Positions 32,191-34,000 of a DNA stretch of 34,000 nt are shown here, piece by piece (positions within the stretch are counted from its first letter, which is position 1; each line of letters opens with the position of its first letter). Below the pieces are notes generated by a model. The model was not told the DNA's origin. It saw only the letters and a list, made by a program, of their open reading frames with translations, and did no database searches. The stretch spans positions 1 through 34,000 of the forward strand of contig DAHUYA010000073.1 in the NCBI GenBank assembly GCA_027315445.1, written 5' to 3'. Made by a program: the position numbers and the translations under genes. The stretch comes from Acidimicrobiaceae bacterium. GTDB taxonomy: Bacteria; Actinomycetota; Acidimicrobiia; Acidimicrobiales; RAAP-2.

Positions 32191-33300
32191 GTGCACAACG
32201 AGCTCTGCGAACGCCTGGGGATCGAGTTCCCCATCTTCGCCTTCACCCACTGCCGGGACGTGGCCGCCGCCGTGTCTACTGCCGGTGGGCTCGGGGTGCT
32301 CGGTGCGGTCGGGTTCAGCGCGGACGAGCTCGAGACCGAGCTGGCCTGGCTCGACGAGCACGTGGGCGACCGCCCCTACGGGGTGGACATCGTGATCCCG
32401 GGCAAGTACGAGGGGATGGGCGAGCTCGACCCCGTGAAGCTCGAGGCCGAGCTGCGGGCCATGGTGCCCGACGGGCACCGCCAGTTCGTCAAGCAGCTGC
32501 TGGCCGACCACGGCGTGCCGGAGCTGCCCGAGGGACCGCGACGGGAGCTGCTCGGCTGGACGGCCGCCACGGCCGCGCCGCAGGTGGAGGTGATCCTCAA
32601 GCACGACAAGGTGGCGCTGGTGGCCAACGCGCTGGGCACGCCGCCGGCCGACGTGATCGCCGAGGTGCAGGGGCACGGCAAGCTCGTGGCGGCCCTGGCC
32701 GGGTCGGTGAAGCACGCCCGGAACCACAAGGCGGCCGGGGTGGACGTCGTCGTCTGCCAGGGGAGCGAGGGCGGTGGCCACACCGGCGACGTGGGGAGCA
32801 TCGTCCTGTGGCCCGAGGTGATCGACGCCGTCGCCCCGACGCCCGTCCTGGCCGCCGGCGGCATCGGCAGCGGGCGGCAGATGGCCGCCGCCATGGTGAT
32901 GGGCGCCGCCGGGGTGTGGACTGGCTCCCTCTGGCTGACGGTGGAGGAGGCCGACATCCCCCCGGGCCAGATGGAGATCTACCTGAAGGCCACCAGCCGC
33001 GACACCGTGCGGTCGCGCTCGTTCACCGGCAAGCCGTGCCGCCTGATCCGCAACGACTGGACCGACGCATGGGAGCGGGCCGACACCCCCGACCCCCTCC
33101 CGATGCCGCTGCAGATGATGGTCGCCATCGAGGCGGTCTCCCGGGGGCACCGGTACCCCGAGCAGGCCAAGGACGTCAACTTCTGCCCGGCCGGCCAGGT
33201 CATCGGCCGGGCGGACCGGGTGCGCAAGGCACGCGACGTGGTGCTCGAGATGGTCGACGACTACATCGACGCCGTGCAGCGCCTCGACCTCGACAGCTGA
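32191..33300 (+). CDS. Nitronate monooxygenase-family flavoprotein (2-nitropropane dioxygenase type)
   Basis: The 369-residue TIM-barrel flavoprotein has MHNELCERLGIEFPIF at the start, AGGLGVLGAVGF, the catalytic-His region QGSEGGGHTGDVG (H197), and the FMN-phosphate site GGIGSG (223-228). Family members oxidise nitronates, but several actinobacterial ones instead act as FMN reductases in steroid ring breakdown (IpdC), so the substrate is open. The GTG at 32191 has GGGAGG 5 bases upstream. The nitroreductase gene starts 14 bases after its stop. The promoter carries a KstR-like site, which points to lipid or sterol catabolism; that is inference from the motif. Confidence 0.9.
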   Translation: MHNELCERLGIEFPIFAFTHCRDVAAAVSTAGGLGVLGAVGFSADELETELAWLDEHVGDRPYGVDIVIPGKYEGMGELDPVKLEAELRAMVPDGHRQFVKQLLADHGVPELPEGPRRELLGWTAATAAPQVEVILKHDKVALVANALGTPPADVIAEVQGHGKLVAALAGSVKHARNHKAAGVDVVVCQGSEGGGHTGDVGSIVLWPEVIDAVAPTPVLAAGGIGSGRQMAAAMVMGAAGVWTGSLWLTVEEADIPPGQMEIYLKATSRDTVRSRSFTGKPCRLIRNDWTDAWERADTPDPLPMPLQMMVAIEAVSRGHRYPEQAKDVNFCPAGQVIGRADRVRKARDVVLEMVDDYIDAVQRLDLDS

Positions 33301-33314
33301 CGAAGGGCGGTCAC

Positions 33315-33977
33315 ATGGAGCTGCACGAGGCCCTCTACACCACCCGCGCCATGCGCAGGGTGCGCCCGGACCCGGTGCCCGACGACGTGCAGGCGAGGAT
33401 CCTCGACGCCGCCATCCGGGCCCCCTCGGGTGGCAACCAGCAGAACTGGCGCTTCCTGCTGGTGGACGAACCCGGGACCAAGGCGGCCCTCGGCCCGCTC
33501 TACCGCGACGCCATGGACCAGCTGTGGCGGACCGTCTACGCCCCGACGATCGCCGCCGCCGAGGCCGACCCCGACGACCCGGAGAACCGGCAGTTCCGCC
33601 GGGTGCAGCGGTCGGCGCAGTGGCTGGCCGACCACTTCGAGGAGGTGCCGCTCTACCTCTTCCCCTTCTGCCAGCACGACCCCACCGGCGGATCCATCTA
33701 CCCCGCCGTCTGGAGCGCCATGCTGGCGGCCCGGGCCGAGGGCGTCGGCAGCTGCCTGACGTCGGTGCTCGGCTTCTTCCACGGTCCCGAGACGCTCGAG
33801 ATCCTGGGCGTGCCCGACGACGGGGGATGGGTGCTGTCGGGCTGCGTCAGCTTCGGCTACCCGACCGGCCGCTGGGACGACGCCCCGCGCCGGCCGGTCC
33901 ACGAGGTGACCTTCCGGAACCGCTGGGGGTCGGATCCCGGCTTGTCGGTCCCCGAGCCGCTCTGGTCACCGAGGTGA
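33315..33977 (+). CDS. Nitroreductase-family FMN protein
   Basis: The 220-residue protein has the family opening TTRAMRRVRPDPVPDD with the FMN-binding Arg residues, APSGGNQQNWRFLLV (36-50), the mid-protein QWLADHFEEVPLYLF, and SGCVSFGYPTGRWDDAPRRP near the end. Nitroreductase-like proteins reduce nitro compounds or quinones, or act in dehalogenation and other redox reactions; the actual substrate is unknown. The ATG at 33315 has GAAGGG about 7 bases upstream, 14 bases after the monooxygenase stop. The two genes form an operon, and the pair appears in many actinobacteria. Frame ends cleanly before the window edge. Confidence 0.9.
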   Translation: MELHEALYTTRAMRRVRPDPVPDDVQARILDAAIRAPSGGNQQNWRFLLVDEPGTKAALGPLYRDAMDQLWRTVYAPTIAAAEADPDDPENRQFRRVQRSAQWLADHFEEVPLYLFPFCQHDPTGGSIYPAVWSAMLAARAEGVGSCLTSVLGFFHGPETLEILGVPDDGGWVLSGCVSFGYPTGRWDDAPRRPVHEVTFRNRWGSDPGLSVPEPLWSPR

Positions 33978-34000
33978 CCCGTCGCCCGCCACGGTCTCGG

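Overview
This window reads as chromosomal DNA of a high-GC actinobacterium. The evidence is a strong GC bias, frequent GTG starts with 4-base GTGA or ATGA gene overlaps, a mycothiol ligase (MshC), an F420-dependent oxidoreductase, a phosphatidylinositol-mannoside-type gene trio, an InhA-like enoyl reductase and a LexA box of the mycobacterial type. An Acidimicrobiia-like lineage would fit, but the sequence alone does not settle the class.

Left and centre (1-23251), minus strand: secF (cut by the window edge), secD and yajC; ruvB, ruvA, ruvC and yebC; pdxT and pdxS; an M48 metalloprotease; PimA-like mannosyltransferase, PatA-like acyltransferase and CDP-alcohol phosphatidyltransferase; HIT hydrolase; thrS. 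From memory this is nearly the order of the Mycobacterium tuberculosis segment Rv2586c to Rv2614c, so it looks like an old actinobacterial core neighbourhood. Three plus-strand units interrupt it: a response regulator and histidine kinase pair (4071-6667), a Ser/Thr protein kinase (10293-11600) and an EF-G-like GTPase (17844-19922). A lower-GC patch at 19941-20659 holds a broken ECF sigma factor fused by decay to a BNR-like fragment.

Right (23448-33977): mshC and npdG on the minus strand, divergent from fabI/inhA, a ketosteroid-isomerase-like gene, a small membrane protein, an ABC exporter and a fused cobL. CobL overlaps the end of a secreted eight-repeat cysteine-pair protein encoded on the minus strand. 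The window closes with a nitronate monooxygenase and nitroreductase pair behind an operator-like promoter.

Functional links: SecDF-YajC drives late protein export; RuvABC resolves Holliday junctions and carries a LexA box at its start codon; PdxST makes pyridoxal phosphate; PgsA, PatA and PimA build inositol phospholipid mannosides; MshC and NpdG serve the mycothiol and F420 redox systems. No rRNA, tRNA, CRISPR array, insertion sequence or phage gene was seen. The most interesting points are the SOS-controlled, apparently leaderless ruvC promoter, the eight-fold Cys-pair propeller candidate, the repeat-flanked promoter of the nitronate monooxygenase, and the sigma-factor remnant.
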